Assembly (NCBI RefSeq): GCF_014396585.1
Contig: NZ_CP060717.1
Coordinates: 310,001-374,000, forward strand
DNA length: 64,000 nt
Direction of reading: 5' to 3'
Source: Sphingomonas rhizophila
GTDB taxonomy: Bacteria; Pseudomonadota; Alphaproteobacteria; Sphingomonadales; Sphingomonadaceae
Shown: one piece after another, positions 39,323-50,906 of the stretch
Position numbering within the stretch: position 1 is the first letter of the stretch
Layout: each line of letters begins with the position of its first letter
Program-made: the position numbers and the translations under genes
The notes under the pieces: model-generated
Databases searched by the model: none
What the model saw: the letters and a program-made list of their open reading frames with translations, nothing else
Told to the model about the DNA's origin: nothing

Positions 39323-41427
39323 CTAGAAGCTGCCCCGCACCAGCAGTTCGAAGATCGGCCCGATCAGCTGGTCCTGTGACTGGTAATAGCTGACCGGCGA
39401 GTCGTTGCGGCGGCCGGTGTAGACCGTCCGTTCGAACCGATGGCGGGCGTTGAAGGCATTGCCGACGATGGCGCGGACATTGAGTCCGGCAACGTCCTTG
39501 TGCTCGACAAAAAAGCTTCCGAACACCGGACCTTCCCAGCCTCGCCCGACCTCGGTCAGGAAGGTGCTGTTGGTATAATGCTGGTGGTTGAAATTGGCGC
39601 CCCAGGCGATCTTGCTGTTGGGGATGTCGTGACGGAAGGAGGCGCTGACATAGCGGTCCTGCTCGCCGCTGATCTCGCGACGTTCGCCGGTCAGGGGATC
39701 GCGGACACGGTTGCGCTCCATGCCGATGGTGAGGTCGAGCCTCGCGCCTTTCCAGCCGATCGGGTCGAATTGCACGGTGCTCTTGCTTTCAAATCCGAAG
39801 CGGGTCGCGCGCGGCAGGTTGCCGACGCCTTCGGAGCCGTCCTCCAGCGGGATGATGTCGATGATGTCATCGACACGGTGGGCATAAACTTTCATCCGGG
39901 TCTTGCCCCACGCGCCGAAGTCGCGGCCAATCTCGCCCTCGACTTCCCAGCTTTGTGGCGGGACGAGGTCGGGGTTGCCGCCATTGTCGCGGTCCTGTGA
40001 CAGGCTGGGCTGGGTCAGGAAGTCATAAAAGCTGATCTGGCCGACGCGTCGGCGCAGCTTGAAACTGCCATCCCACCCTTGGCTGGGCGCCAGCCGAGGG
40101 TCAGGCTCCCCTTGGGACGGAAGAATTTGCGCGGTGCGGTATCCCCGTCGACGCGTTCCAGGGTCGATCGCTCGGCACCTGCCGCAATCTGCAGGTCGAG
40201 GGTCGGGCTGAGTGCCCGGCTGAACGTCGCGATGCCTTCGTAGCGGACTTCCTGGACGATGCCGCTGAGGCCGGGGAAGTCGACTTCCTCGAAGTCGCCG
40301 GCGGGCGTCAGCTCCTCGAACTTTCCGCGCTGGTCGAGCTTGTTGAACGCGCGTTCGAAGGTGACCTGCCAGTCGTTCTTGCCCGTCTTCCAGCCATATT
40401 CGCCCTTGAACACGGTTTCACCGATGCGGCTGTCGCGGGTGAAGCGCAGGCCGGTGTCGGGGGCGCCGCTTTCATAGACGAAGCGCTGCGTCTGGATCAT
40501 CGGTTCATGGTCGAAATGGCGCAGCCCGATCAGCTTCAGCCGCCCTGGCCCTACGGCAAATTCATAGTCGGCGTTGATGTCGATGTAATAGCCGTCGAGC
40601 TGCGTCTTGATGTCGCGCGTGCGGTTGTCGCCATCGGCGCGGACCCGGCGTTCGAAGTTCGATCCGGGCGCCCAATAAGGCGTGTAGCCAAGCAACAGGT
40701 TGGCCACCGACGACCCCGGTCCATCGATCGCGAACTTGCCCTGGAAAGTGACGAGGTCGCTTTCGTTGTGAAGCACCTGGTGGCGGGTTTCAACCAGCTC
40801 GCGATCGGCGTCATAGATGTAGATCGGGCCGCCGAACGCACCGCGTCCGGCCTGGTCCTTGACCGACAGCGTGTATCCGACCGGACCCTTGACGCCGGTG
40901 TAGCTGACGAACCCGTTGAACAGGTTGGGCTTCGAATAATGGGCGCGGAAGTCGGGGTTCCATTCGAATTGCCCGCTCGATTTCCTGGCCGCCTTCTGGA
41001 TGATGTTGGCAACCTCGCCCGACAGGCCGGCTATGCCGAGGCTGGCCGCCTCGACGATCTCGATCCGCTCGACATTGGCGACGTTGATCTTGCGCACTTC
41101 TTCCAGCGCGCCGCCCGATTTGTTGTTGATGCGCTGGCCGTTGATGAGGACGTTTTCAGACGCCTGGCCAAGCCCGCGTTCCTGGACGGCGCTGTGGATG
41201 GTGAAGCCCGGCACCTGGACCAGCATGTCATACGCAGTCTTCGGTGCGAAGCGGGCGAAGTCGGCAGGCGTGTAAACCTGCTTCGTTCCCGCCGTGGACG
41301 CCGTGGGAGGCGGCGCCACGGCGGGATCGGCCGGCGCGGTTGATGTCTGGGCGACGGCCGGGATGGCGATCAGATTGGCGATGCCGGTCAGCAGCGCGAT
41401 ACGGTACAGGCGCGAAAACTTGGTCAT
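39323..41427 (-). CDS. TonB-dependent receptor, frameshifted as read
   Basis: A reconstructed 701-residue outer-membrane receptor. After the signal peptide (cut near AVAQT) a plug domain shows DMLVQVPGFTI, GQASENVLINGQRI and VERIEIVEAAS. The barrel has alternating strands and ends in LVRGSF. It lacks a clear long TonB box region and is shorter than the starch-locus receptor, resembling the TonB receptors with an N-terminal secretin-free plug. The frame breaks in the GGG at 40085-40087 (plus strand); one more base joins TLGWRPS to QGWDGSFKLRRRVG. AAGGGGGA lies before the ATG. The substrate is unknown. Confidence 0.85.
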
Positions 41428-41507
41428 TGGGTCCCCCTTGGACGTGGCCTTCCGGCACGGCGCCTTTCGGCACCACGGATGTTCGATGAAATGAGGTGAC
41501 CGACTCG

Positions 41508-41526
41508 CCAGCCGACGAACGGCTGG
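41508..41526. other. Stem-loop between receptor and repeat-protein genes
   Basis: CCAGCCG and CGGCTGG pair perfectly around ACGAA, giving a 7-base stem just past the stop of the minus-strand repeat-protein gene. No T-run follows on either strand, so it would be at best a weak or rho-assisted terminator or an RNA-stabilising hairpin. Confidence 0.35.
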
Positions 41527-41540
41527 ACGAGCGGCGGAGG

Positions 41541-42521
41541 TTAGTCGGTGTGGCGGCCGCGGCGCATCGGCCCGAGGATCTTGCGTTCCACCAGCGCTTC
41601 GGCGGTCACCTTGCGGCCCTCGCGGCGAAGCGCCTCGAGGTCGGCGGTCGACACGTTGAAGATCTTGAGCTGGACCAGCTCGTCGGCGGTCAGGTTGGTG
41701 AAGCCGGCGCGGCGGAACTGGCCGACGAATTCCGGCGTGACTCCGACGGCCTTCATGCCGGCAATGTCGTCCGCCGACAGCTTGCCGTAGCCCGCGGCCT
41801 GCATCCCGCGCAGGTAATCCGGGGAAACGCCCAGCGCCTTGAACTGGACCATCGCGTCGGCGTCCATGTGGGCGTAGCCGGCACGGCTCATCGCATCGAT
41901 ATAGTCGGGCGAGATGTCGAGCGCCTTGAACGCGATCAGGTCGCTGGTCTCGCCCGGCTTGTAACCGCGACCGGCGAGGGCGGAGATGTAGGCGCGGTTC
42001 ACGCCGATCGCCGACAGGCCCATCAGGTCGTCGAGGTCCTCGACGGCGTAGCGCGCCTCGGCCAGCGACGCGACCAGGTCGCGGTTGGCGTTGGTGATGG
42101 CAAGGCCGTAGCTTTCGTCGACCGACGGACGCGGCAGGCCGCTGCGGACGACATAGTCGGCAAAGGCCTGGTCCGGCGTGAAGCGACAGGTTCCGGTGGC
42201 CCGGCGGTTCTCGGCCCGGCCAGTGCAATCGAGGCGTCCGGCCTCGCGCACCAGGGCGAAGCTGACCGGTCCCGACGTGCCCGATTCCAGAAGGCGGCGA
42301 TCTAAGCCGGCGAGGTCGCGGGCGGCGAAGCCGTTCGACGATTGGCCGCGGTCGCCGGAGCGGAGGCTTAGCTGGATGTCCCCAGCGTTGCGGGCCTCGG
42401 CGGTGAAGCGGATGTCCTTGGCGCTCGGTCCGACGTGCTGGTGTGGCTTGGCATAACAGGCGCTGGTAACGGCGATCGCGGCGCACATGGTGGCGGCGAG
42501 GAAGGCGAAGGTACGGGTCAT
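41541..42521 (-). CDS. Secreted 29-residue-repeat protein associated with BlaR1
   Basis: A 326-residue protein with a signal peptide (MTRTFAFLAATM, cut near ACYAK). The N-terminal half has a Cys-containing beta-rich segment (DCTGRAENRRATGTCRF). Residues about 150-315 are helical repeats of 29 residues, such as FKALGVSPDYLRGMQAAGY and MKAVGVTPEFVGQFRRAGF. Near-identical units occur at the C-terminus of the adjacent BlaR1-type protein. AAGGAGA precedes the ATG. It lies downstream in the blaI-blaR1 direction and is probably co-expressed. Function is unknown; a role as periplasmic ligand or partner of BlaR1 is inference. Confidence 0.75.
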   Translation of the reverse strand: MTRTFAFLAATMCAAIAVTSACYAKPHQHVGPSAKDIRFTAEARNAGDIQLSLRSGDRGQSSNGFAARDLAGLDRRLLESGTSGPVSFALVREAGRLDCTGRAENRRATGTCRFTPDQAFADYVVRSGLPRPSVDESYGLAITNANRDLVASLAEARYAVEDLDDLMGLSAIGVNRAYISALAGRGYKPGETSDLIAFKALDISPDYIDAMSRAGYAHMDADAMVQFKALGVSPDYLRGMQAAGYGKLSADDIAGMKAVGVTPEFVGQFRRAGFTNLTADELVQLKIFNVSTADLEALRREGRKVTAEALVERKILGPMRRGRHTD

Positions 42522-42566
42522 GATGGTCTCCTTTTTCTTGAGGTCTTCAGGCAAGCCGGACCCGTT

Positions 42567-42582
42567 CGCCCCAGGCGGGGCG
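42567..42582. other. Stem-loop between blaR1-type and repeat-protein genes
   Basis: CGCCCC and GGGGCG pair around AGGC, 45 bases before the repeat-protein ATG and after the BlaR1-type stop. There is no T-run, so it may only reduce read-through between the two genes. Confidence 0.35.
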
Positions 42583-42627
42583 TCATCGGATCGGCATTCG
42601 GTGGTGGTTGTGGGTTAGCCGGTCAGC

Positions 42628-44412
42628 TTATTCGGGGTTGTCCGGGGCTTCGGGCGGTTCGGGCGGTTCCGCGACATGGACGTTGACGCTGACCGGCGGG
42701 ATCGGAACCTTGATCTTGAACTTCCGCTCGATCAGCTCGTCGGAATCGGCGCCGGGATTGCGGCGGACGTCGTTCGGGGTGATGCCGACGGCGCGCAGCT
42801 CGACGAAATCGTCCAGGCTGCCGTTGACTCCGGCGGCGCGCATGGCGCGGATCCAGCCGCCGTTGAGGCCGATCGCCCGCGCTTCCATCAAGTCCTCCTG
42901 GTCGAGGTTGGGGAAGCCGGCGGCAGCCATGTCGCGGGCGAATTCCGGCGTGACCCCGAGCAGCTTCATCTCGACCGCGCGTTCGGCGATGCTGGAATTG
43001 CGGACCTTGTTCGCCTCGGCGCGAAGCTGGGCCGCGTCGGCACGGGAGCGCATCAGCTCCGTCATGCCGCGCACTTCGCGGGCGTCGACGAAGCTCATCG
43101 TCGAACCCTTGTGGTCGCGCATGTACATCGCGCGGCGGCCGCTGGCGTCGGGCGGGCCGAGGGTGATGATCGCACCGTTGGCGCTGGTGATGACCATCGA
43201 CCCGTCCGGGCGCTGCTGGATCGACGACGCGCCGGGGTCGCGCACCATCTGCCATGCCTTCTGCGATTGCGGCGTGGTGGGATGGACGAGCTCGGCGACT
43301 TTCACGCCGTCAATCGTCTTGGTGGTCGTCGTCGTGCTGACGGCCTTCGTCTTGCCGGCGGCGGCGATGTCGCTTTCGCTAAGCTTGTCTTCGGCCTTTG
43401 GTCCGAAGCTGAGGGCGGCGAGGGGGGCGGCCATGACCAGCATGCCGGCGGCGAACCCGGTGATCCAGCTGCGGCCGGCCGGGCCGCGCGCCAGGGTGCT
43501 GTCGAGCACCCGGCCGACACGGCGGCGAAGCGATCCCTTGCTGGGGGCGACACCGTGTGCGCCGAGCAGGAGCCCGCGGCATTCGTGGCGGGCAACCCCG
43601 ACCAGCAGCTGGGCGTAATCGGGGCCGGCGATGTTGGCGGCCAGCACCGCATCATCGGCTGCTTCCTCGCGCAGCTGGTGCGCTTCGCGGGCCAGCACCC
43701 ACGCCAGCGGGTTGAACCAGAAAATGGCGGTGGCGACGCGCGACAGGATCAGCTTGGCCCAGTCGAGGCGGGCGACGTGCGCCAGTTCATGGGCAATGAT
43801 CGCTTCGGCCTCGTGGGTCGCGACGAGCGCTTCCTCGTTCAGCAGGATTACTGGGCGCATCAGGCCCCAGCTGATCGGCGAATGAAGGTCGGTCGAGGTC
43901 AACAGCGCGGTGCCGTTCTTGAAGCCCATGCGCCGCTGGGCGTGGGCGAGCGCGCTGAGCCAGGTCGGGTCGACCAGAACCTGGGCGCGGCTGCGCAGCT
44001 CGACGAGCCGGAGCAGGGCGAACAAGGTGACGATCAGCAACGCGATGGCCGGGACGGCATAGGCAACGCGAGTCCAGTCGACTGACGCCAGCGCTTCGCT
44101 CAGCGCGGACGGTTGCGCGTCCACCGCCGGTGCGCTCGCCGCCGTGGCGGCGGTCGAAGGCGTTACATCGTCGAACGCGACCAGTGCCGCTTCGCTGACC
44201 ACCGGCGTTGCCGGCGTCAGCATGTCGGGCAGGGGCACGCGCAGCGCCGGGAGCGCCAGGCTGGCAAAGGGAATGGCGACCATTGCGACCAGCCCGAGGT
44301 GGGCGATCAGCGACCGTTCGGCGGCCGAGCGGTGCGCGGTCAGGCGCAACAGTCCGAGCGTGGCGGCCGCGACGATCAGCGATTTCAGCGCCAGGCCGAT
44401 GAGCAGTTCCAT
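42628..44412 (-). CDS. BlaR1-type M56 sensor metallopeptidase
   Basis: A 594-residue membrane protein with helices near residues 5-25, 35-55, 120-140 and 305-325. The cytosolic zinc site is IIAHELAHVARLDW, followed by the Glu of REEAADDAVLA. Unlike classic BlaR1 there is no penicillin-binding domain; the periplasmic region after residue 330 ends in 29-residue helical repeats (EMKLLGVTPEFARDMAAAGF) and a Pro/Glu tail. On activation such proteases lead to loss of BlaI repression. It starts after blaI with a 3-base gap. The signal it senses is not evident, and no beta-lactamase lies nearby. Confidence 0.88.
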   Translation of the reverse strand: MELLIGLALKSLIVAAATLGLLRLTAHRSAAERSLIAHLGLVAMVAIPFASLALPALRVPLPDMLTPATPVVSEAALVAFDDVTPSTAATAASAPAVDAQPSALSEALASVDWTRVAYAVPAIALLIVTLFALLRLVELRSRAQVLVDPTWLSALAHAQRRMGFKNGTALLTSTDLHSPISWGLMRPVILLNEEALVATHEAEAIIAHELAHVARLDWAKLILSRVATAIFWFNPLAWVLAREAHQLREEAADDAVLAANIAGPDYAQLLVGVARHECRGLLLGAHGVAPSKGSLRRRVGRVLDSTLARGPAGRSWITGFAAGMLVMAAPLAALSFGPKAEDKLSESDIAAAGKTKAVSTTTTTKTIDGVKVAELVHPTTPQSQKAWQMVRDPGASSIQQRPDGSMVITSANGAIITLGPPDASGRRAMYMRDHKGSTMSFVDAREVRGMTELMRSRADAAQLRAEANKVRNSSIAERAVEMKLLGVTPEFARDMAAAGFPNLDQEDLMEARAIGLNGGWIRAMRAAGVNGSLDDFVELRAVGITPNDVRRNPGADSDELIERKFKIKVPIPPVSVNVHVAEPPEPPEAPDNPE

Positions 44413-44415
44413 CGC

Positions 44416-44792
44416 CTATTCCCCCTTGGCCTTGCGCGCTTCGGCGATCATCGCCTCCAGCGCGTCGAGTTCGTCATTGTCGATCTTGTCGGACATGCCG
44501 AGCAGCGCGCTGGCCGCGCTGGCCGGCGATCCGTTGAAAAAAGTCTTCACGACATCGCCCAGCGCGGACTTGCGCGCCTGGGTGTCGGAAACGGTCGGCA
44601 GGTAGAGGAAGCCGCGGTCGGACGATTCGCGGCGGACGTAACCCTTGTCCTCGAGGCGTTTGAGCATCGCCCGAACCGCCGACCCGCTGAGATCGCCGGG
44701 AATGGTCTCGCACAGGTCGGTGACGGCCATCGCCCCCGCTGGTACAGCAGGTCGACAATCTGGCGTTCACGCGGCGGCAATCGATTCAACAT
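44416..44792 (-). CDS. blaI: BlaI/MecI/CopY family repressor, frameshifted as read
   Basis: A reconstructed 125-residue winged-helix repressor. It starts MLNRLPPRERQIVDLLYQRG and continues AMAVTDLCETIPGDLSGSAV and LKRLEDKGYVRRE, the DNA-binding wing. The frame breaks in the CCCCC at 44733-44737 (plus strand), and one more base makes a single protein. Two exact operator-like sites lie 16 and 32 bases before its start. With the BlaR1-type gene it forms the usual repressor-protease switch, here apparently autoregulated. Confidence 0.88.
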
Positions 44793-44807
44793 GCGTCATT
44801 CTCCACA

Positions 44808-44819
44808 CTACATTTGTAG
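44808..44819. promoter_or_regulatory. BlaI-type operator, proximal copy
   Basis: CTACATTTGTAG is an inverted repeat with CTACA/TGTAG arms and matches the TACA-n2-TGTA core of BlaI/MecI operators. It lies 16 bases before the blaI start codon. Confidence 0.8.
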
Positions 44820-44823
44820 CGTG

Positions 44824-44835
44824 CTACATTTGTAG
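44824..44835. promoter_or_regulatory. BlaI-type operator, distal copy
   Basis: A second identical CTACATTTGTAG, extended to GCTACATTTGTAGC by flanking bases, is centred 16 bases from the first, roughly one and a half helix turns. Tandem sites suit cooperative binding by repressor dimers. Confidence 0.8.
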
Positions 44836-44888
44836 CGTCGACGCAATCGCGGATTCGACAAACGGACGAACGGCGGTTCGTCGATCGG

Positions 44889-46526
44889 TCAGTCGAGGGG
44901 CTTCCCTGCTGTTTCCTTGAGGAAGAAGATTGTCGTCAGCACCGAGATCAGCGTGAAGATCACCGAGTACCAAAGGCCCGCGTAAATATCGCCGGTCAGC
45001 GCCACGATGGCGAAGCTGGTGAACGGTAGGAAGCCGCCAACCCATCCCGTGCCGAAGTGATAGGGCAAGCTCATCGCGCTGTAGCGGACCCGGGTCGGGA
45101 ACATCTCCACCAATGCCGCGGCCTGCGGGCCATAGAGCGCGGTCGCGGCGACCACGAACAGCAGCAGCACGCCGACCAGGACGGGCCAGTTCATCCGCGC
45201 CGGATCGGCCGACGCGGGATAGCCGGCGGCGGTCAGGCTTTCCTTCAACGCGTTGCCGAGGTCGGCTTTCGCCGTCTTCAGTTCCGCATCGCTCAGCGTC
45301 TGGCCATTGGTCAGCGCGATCCGCTGGTTGCCGACGGCGATGACCGCACCGGTGGGATCGCTGCTATCGACGCTGTTGTAGTTGATGCCTCGCGCGACAA
45401 GCAGGCTCTTGGCGATGTCGCACGCGCTGTCGAAGCGGCGGGTCCCGGTGGGGTCGAATTGCGCGGAACAGGTCGACGGATCGGCCACCACCGTCACCGG
45501 CGTGGCCCGCTGCGCCTCGACCAGCGCGGGATTGGCGGCGTTGGCGATCCAGTGGCTTCCGGGGAAATAGAGCACCAGCGCCAGCAGCATTCCGAACAGC
45601 ATCACCGGCTTGCGGCCCCAGCGGTCGCTGAGCTTGCCGAACACGACGTAGAGCGGCGCGCTGACGATCGTCATGATGATGAGCAGAAGGTCCTTGGTCG
45701 CGCCGGGAATGCCGAGCGACTTTTCCAGGAAGACCTGCATGTAGAAGAAGGTGAAGTACCAGACCGCGCCCTGCGCGCACATGATGGCGAAGAAGGCGAT
45801 CGCCACCCGCTTCAGATTCTCGCGGTCGGCAAAGGCTTCGCGCAGCGGCGCCTTCGACACCTGCCCTTCGTCGCGAAGCTTGGCGAAGGCCGGGCTCTCC
45901 GACAATTTGACGCGCATCCACACCGAGATGGCGAGCAGGATGACGGAGACGAGGAACGGGATCCGCCAGCCCCAGGCGTCGAAGGCTTCTGCGCCCACCG
46001 CCCGCCGCGTCGCGAAGATGACCAGCAGCGCGGCGAGCAGGCCGAACGAGGCCGACGACTGGATCCAGCCGGTCGACGCGCCGCGGTGGTGGTCCTCAGC
46101 GTGCTCCGCGACGTAAATGGCCGCACCGCCATACTCACCGCCCAGCGCGGTGCCCTGGCAGATGCGCAGGATGATCAGCAGGATCGGCGCGATGACGCCA
46201 GCCTGGGCATAGGTCGGCAGCAGGCCGATGGCGAAGGTGGCGCCGCCCATGAGGCTGACGGTGGCGAGGAAGGTCGCCTTTCGCCCGACGCGGTCGCCCA
46301 TCGCGCCGAAGATGATCGCGCCCAAGGGGCGGAACGCGAAGCCGACCGCGAACAGCGCCAGCGCAGCGACCAGCGCCGCGGTCGGGTCGAGCCCTGCGAA
46401 GAACACCTTGGAAATGATCGGCGTCAGCGAACCGAAGATGAAGAAGTCGTACCATTCGAACGCCGTCCCCGCCGACGATGCGGTCACGACGCGGGTCATC
46501 GACCAGGGCTTGGCCGTCTCGGACAT
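44889..46526 (-). CDS. MFS transporter, metabolite:H+ symporter (MHS) type
   Basis: A 545-residue protein with twelve predicted helices. MHS signatures are SSAGTAFEWYDFFIFG at the N-terminus, GDRVGRK and RICQGTALGGEYGGAA. An insertion of about 110 residues between helices 9 and 10 (roughly residues 335-445, with two Cys) lies outside the membrane. Family members carry dicarboxylates, shikimate, betaine or similar acids. The start MSETAKPW has GGGGGAG upstream. It is the last gene of the acs-adh run, so acetate or a short organic acid is a plausible cargo. Confidence 0.9.
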   Translation of the reverse strand: MSETAKPWSMTRVVTASSAGTAFEWYDFFIFGSLTPIISKVFFAGLDPTAALVAALALFAVGFAFRPLGAIIFGAMGDRVGRKATFLATVSLMGGATFAIGLLPTYAQAGVIAPILLIILRICQGTALGGEYGGAAIYVAEHAEDHHRGASTGWIQSSASFGLLAALLVIFATRRAVGAEAFDAWGWRIPFLVSVILLAISVWMRVKLSESPAFAKLRDEGQVSKAPLREAFADRENLKRVAIAFFAIMCAQGAVWYFTFFYMQVFLEKSLGIPGATKDLLLIIMTIVSAPLYVVFGKLSDRWGRKPVMLFGMLLALVLYFPGSHWIANAANPALVEAQRATPVTVVADPSTCSAQFDPTGTRRFDSACDIAKSLLVARGINYNSVDSSDPTGAVIAVGNQRIALTNGQTLSDAELKTAKADLGNALKESLTAAGYPASADPARMNWPVLVGVLLLFVVAATALYGPQAAALVEMFPTRVRYSAMSLPYHFGTGWVGGFLPFTSFAIVALTGDIYAGLWYSVIFTLISVLTTIFFLKETAGKPLD

Positions 46527-46587
46527 CTTCACTCCCCCAGATGCTTTTCTTTGAGGGGTTAGCGGCTGCGCCGGACGGCGCAAGCGT

Positions 46588-47070
46588 TCAGCGCTTTTCG
46601 ATGCGTTCCTGCAGCGTGGCGACGATCAGGCCGAGTTTCCGCACCCGCATCAGGTTGTCCATCACCCGGCCGCGTTCCTGCGGGGTCAGCGTCTGTTCGA
46701 CCTGCAGCCCGTCCTTCATCTCGTAGCGGATTTGGACGGCCTGCGTGTCGCTGGTGACCGTCACCGGGCCGACGGCGTCGCTCAGCGTGCCCGTGTAGCG
46801 GCCCGGGGCCAGCCGGCGCAGAACCCAGCGACGGCTCTTGGCTTCCTTGCCTTCCTGGCGAACGCGCTGGTCGAGGATCAGCGTGCCGTTCCGCCCGCGC
46901 TTGCCGATGCTCTCGACCGTCACGGTCGTCGTCGGTTGCAGCAGGACCTTCAGCGTCGCTTCGCCGTGGCTCCGGCCGGTAAAGAAGGCGATCGGGTCGA
47001 TCGGTCCCTTGGCCGTGGCCGCCGAGGGAAGAGTGGCAGCGAGAGCCGCTGCGACGGTCCAGACGCGCAT
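46588..47070 (-). CDS. DUF3833-like exported protein
   Basis: A 160-residue protein with a signal peptide (cut near ATAKG). The mature region FFTGRSHGEATLKVLLQ, RRWVLRRLAPGRYTGTLSDAVG resembles DUF3833 proteins, a lipocalin-like beta family of unknown role. It begins three bases after the acs stop and so is probably co-transcribed with it; a functional link is not evident. Confidence 0.7.
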   Translation of the reverse strand: MRVWTVAAALAATLPSAATAKGPIDPIAFFTGRSHGEATLKVLLQPTTTVTVESIGKRGRNGTLILDQRVRQEGKEAKSRRWVLRRLAPGRYTGTLSDAVGPVTVTSDTQAVQIRYEMKDGLQVEQTLTPQERGRVMDNLMRVRKLGLIVATLQERIEKR

Positions 47071-47073
47071 GGC

Positions 47074-49000
<1,927 letters not shown>

Positions 49001-49004
<4 letters not shown>

Positions 49005-50050
49005 AGGCCGTGGGCCATGTCGATCACGAAGCGGTAGCGGACGTCGTTTTTGAGCAGCCGCTCATAGGCGTCGTTGACCTCGTCCATGCGGATCATCTCG
49101 CAGTCCGGGTAAATGCCGTTGGCCGCGCAGAAGTCGAGCATCTCCTGGGTTTCGGGGATGCCGCCGATGGCCGATCCGCCGACCGCGCGGTTCCACCAGA
49201 TGATGTTGAAACCGGTGAACCCCGGCATCGGGGTCAGCGCGCCGACGATGACCATCCGCCCCGACCGGCCGAGCAGGTTGAGGTAGCCGTCGATCTCATG
49301 GCTGACCGGGATGGTGTTGAGGATGAAGTCGAACCGCGTCGCCGCCGCCTTCATCTGTTCCGGGTCGGTCGACACGATGACGTCGTGCGCGCCCAGCCGC
49401 CGCGCGTCCTCGCCCTTTTCCGGCGTGGTGGTGATCATGGTGACGTGCGCGCCCATCGCGGCGCCGAGCTTGACGCCCATGTGGCCGAGCCCGCCGAGGC
49501 CGACGACCGCCATCTTGGTGCCTTCGCCGACATTGTACTGGCGAAGCGGGGAATAGGTGGTGATGCCGGCGCACAGCAATGGCGCCGTCTTGCTGGCGTC
49601 CATGCCGTCGGGGACCTTGCACACGAAATGGTCGCGGACGACGATGTGGTCGGTGTAGCCGCCCTTGCTGATCGTGTGGTCGTGGCGGTCGGGGCTGTTG
49701 TAGGTCTGGACGCAACCTTCGCGGCAGAACACTTCCCAACCCTCGAGGCATTGGTCGCAGGCCATGCAGCTGTCGACCATGCAGCCGACGGCGACCGTGT
49801 CGCCGACCTTGTGATCGGTGACGTCGGCGCCGACCTCTGTAACGGTGCCGACGATCTCATGGCCGGGGATCACCGGATAGCGGGTGCCACCCCAGTCGTT
49901 GCGGGCGGTGTGAAGGTCGCTGTGGCAAATGCCGGCGTAGGTGATCTTGATCGCGACATCGTTGGGGCGAAGGTCGCGCCGCTCGAATTCCATCGGGCGC
50001 AGCGGCTGGTCGGGCGCGTCGGTGCCCCATCCCTTGGCTTGAGTCGGCAT
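49001..50050 (-). CDS. Zinc-dependent alcohol dehydrogenase (YahK/cinnamyl-ADH group)
   Basis: A 349-residue NAD(P)-dependent enzyme. Catalytic zinc ligands are the Cys of AGICHSDLH and GHEIVG, and the structural zinc is bound by the [15 protein letters not shown] cluster. The Rossmann motif is [15 protein letters not shown]. The family reduces or oxidises primary alcohols and aldehydes. It lies directly upstream of acs with a four-base overlap, so ethanol or aldehyde conversion to acetyl-CoA is a likely context. Confidence 0.93.
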
Positions 50051-50069
50051 GTCGCGATTCTCCTTCGAA

Positions 50070-50906
50070 TTAGCGGGCCCGGGCGATTACTCCCTGGGCC
50101 TGGATCAGGTGGGGGCGGTCGACCATGCGGCCGCCGACGGACAGGACGCCGGCCGACGGGTCGGCGGCGAACGCATCGACGATGGCGCGGGCGTGCGACA
50201 GTTCGGCGTCGCTGGGCGTGAAGGCGGCGTTGATCGGGTCGACCTGCGCCGGATGAATGGCGAGCTTGCCGGTGAAGCCTTCACGCGCCGCCGCCTCGGC
50301 TTCGGCGATCAGTCCGGCCTCGTCACGGAAATCGGCGAACACGCCATCGACCGGTTGCACCCCGGCGGAGACGGCGCCTGCCAAGCACAGCGATCGTGCA
50401 AGCTTGTAGGTGAAGGACAGCGACCCGTCGGCGTCGTATTTGCTCGATGCGCCCAGCGCCGCCGACAGGTCTTCCGCGCCCCAGCTCATCGCCCGCAGCG
50501 GCGACTTGGCATCGCGATAGCTGAGCAGGCCGAACAAAGAAGGCGCTGTTTCGGTGACGATGGCGTGAATCGGGATGTTGCCGGTGCGATGGGCGAGGCG
50601 GGTGACGTCGGCGCCGCTTTCCGCTTTGGGCAGGACGAAGCCTTCGACGTCGGCGACGCCGATCAGCTCCAGGTCTTCCTTGTGGAACGGACTGCCGATG
50701 GGGTTGAGGCGCACCCACCAGCGCGGACCGCCGTCGCGCTTCCCCATGTCCTTCAAGAATTCGCGCGCCGCCGCCTTGCGGTCGGGCGCGACGCTATCTT
50801 CCAGGTCGAAGATGAGGGCGTCGGCGGTGGTCTCGATCGCTTTCGCAATCTTCTTTTCGCTGTCGGCGGGGACGAACAGCCAGCTGCGCGGCGGCGCCTC
50901 GCTCAT
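50070..50906 (-). CDS. HpcH/HpaI-type CoA ester lyase (malyl-CoA or citramalyl-CoA lyase-like)
   Basis: A 278-residue TIM-barrel protein. The metal/CoA region shows [36 protein letters not shown] and [14 protein letters not shown], as in CitE-like malyl-CoA lyases. The reaction would split or form a beta-hydroxyacyl-CoA. It overlaps the MaoC gene by four bases; that pair is the usual layout for mesaconyl-CoA or methylmalyl-CoA steps. The exact substrate is not clear. Confidence 0.85.
   Translation of the reverse strand: MSEAPPRSWLFVPADSEKKIAKAIETTADALIFDLEDSVAPDRKAAAREFLKDMGKRDGGPRWWVRLNPIGSPFHKEDLELIGVADVEGFVLPKAESGADVTRLAHRTGNIPIHAIVTETAPSLFGLLSYRDAKSPLRAMSWGAEDLSAALGASSKYDADGSLSFTYKLARSLCLAGAVSAGVQPVDGVFADFRDEAGLIAEAEAAAREGFTGKLAIHPAQVDPINAAFTPSDAELSHARAIVDAFAADPSAGVLSVGGRMVDRPHLIQAQGVIARAR

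Noticed and set aside
40015-42486. Long minus-strand frame extending the second TonB receptor upstream by about 350 residues
   Set aside because: The extension is Arg/Pro-rich, has no signal peptide and lies over the secreted repeat-protein gene in another frame; the ATG with AAGGGGGA before MTKFSRLYR is the natural start.
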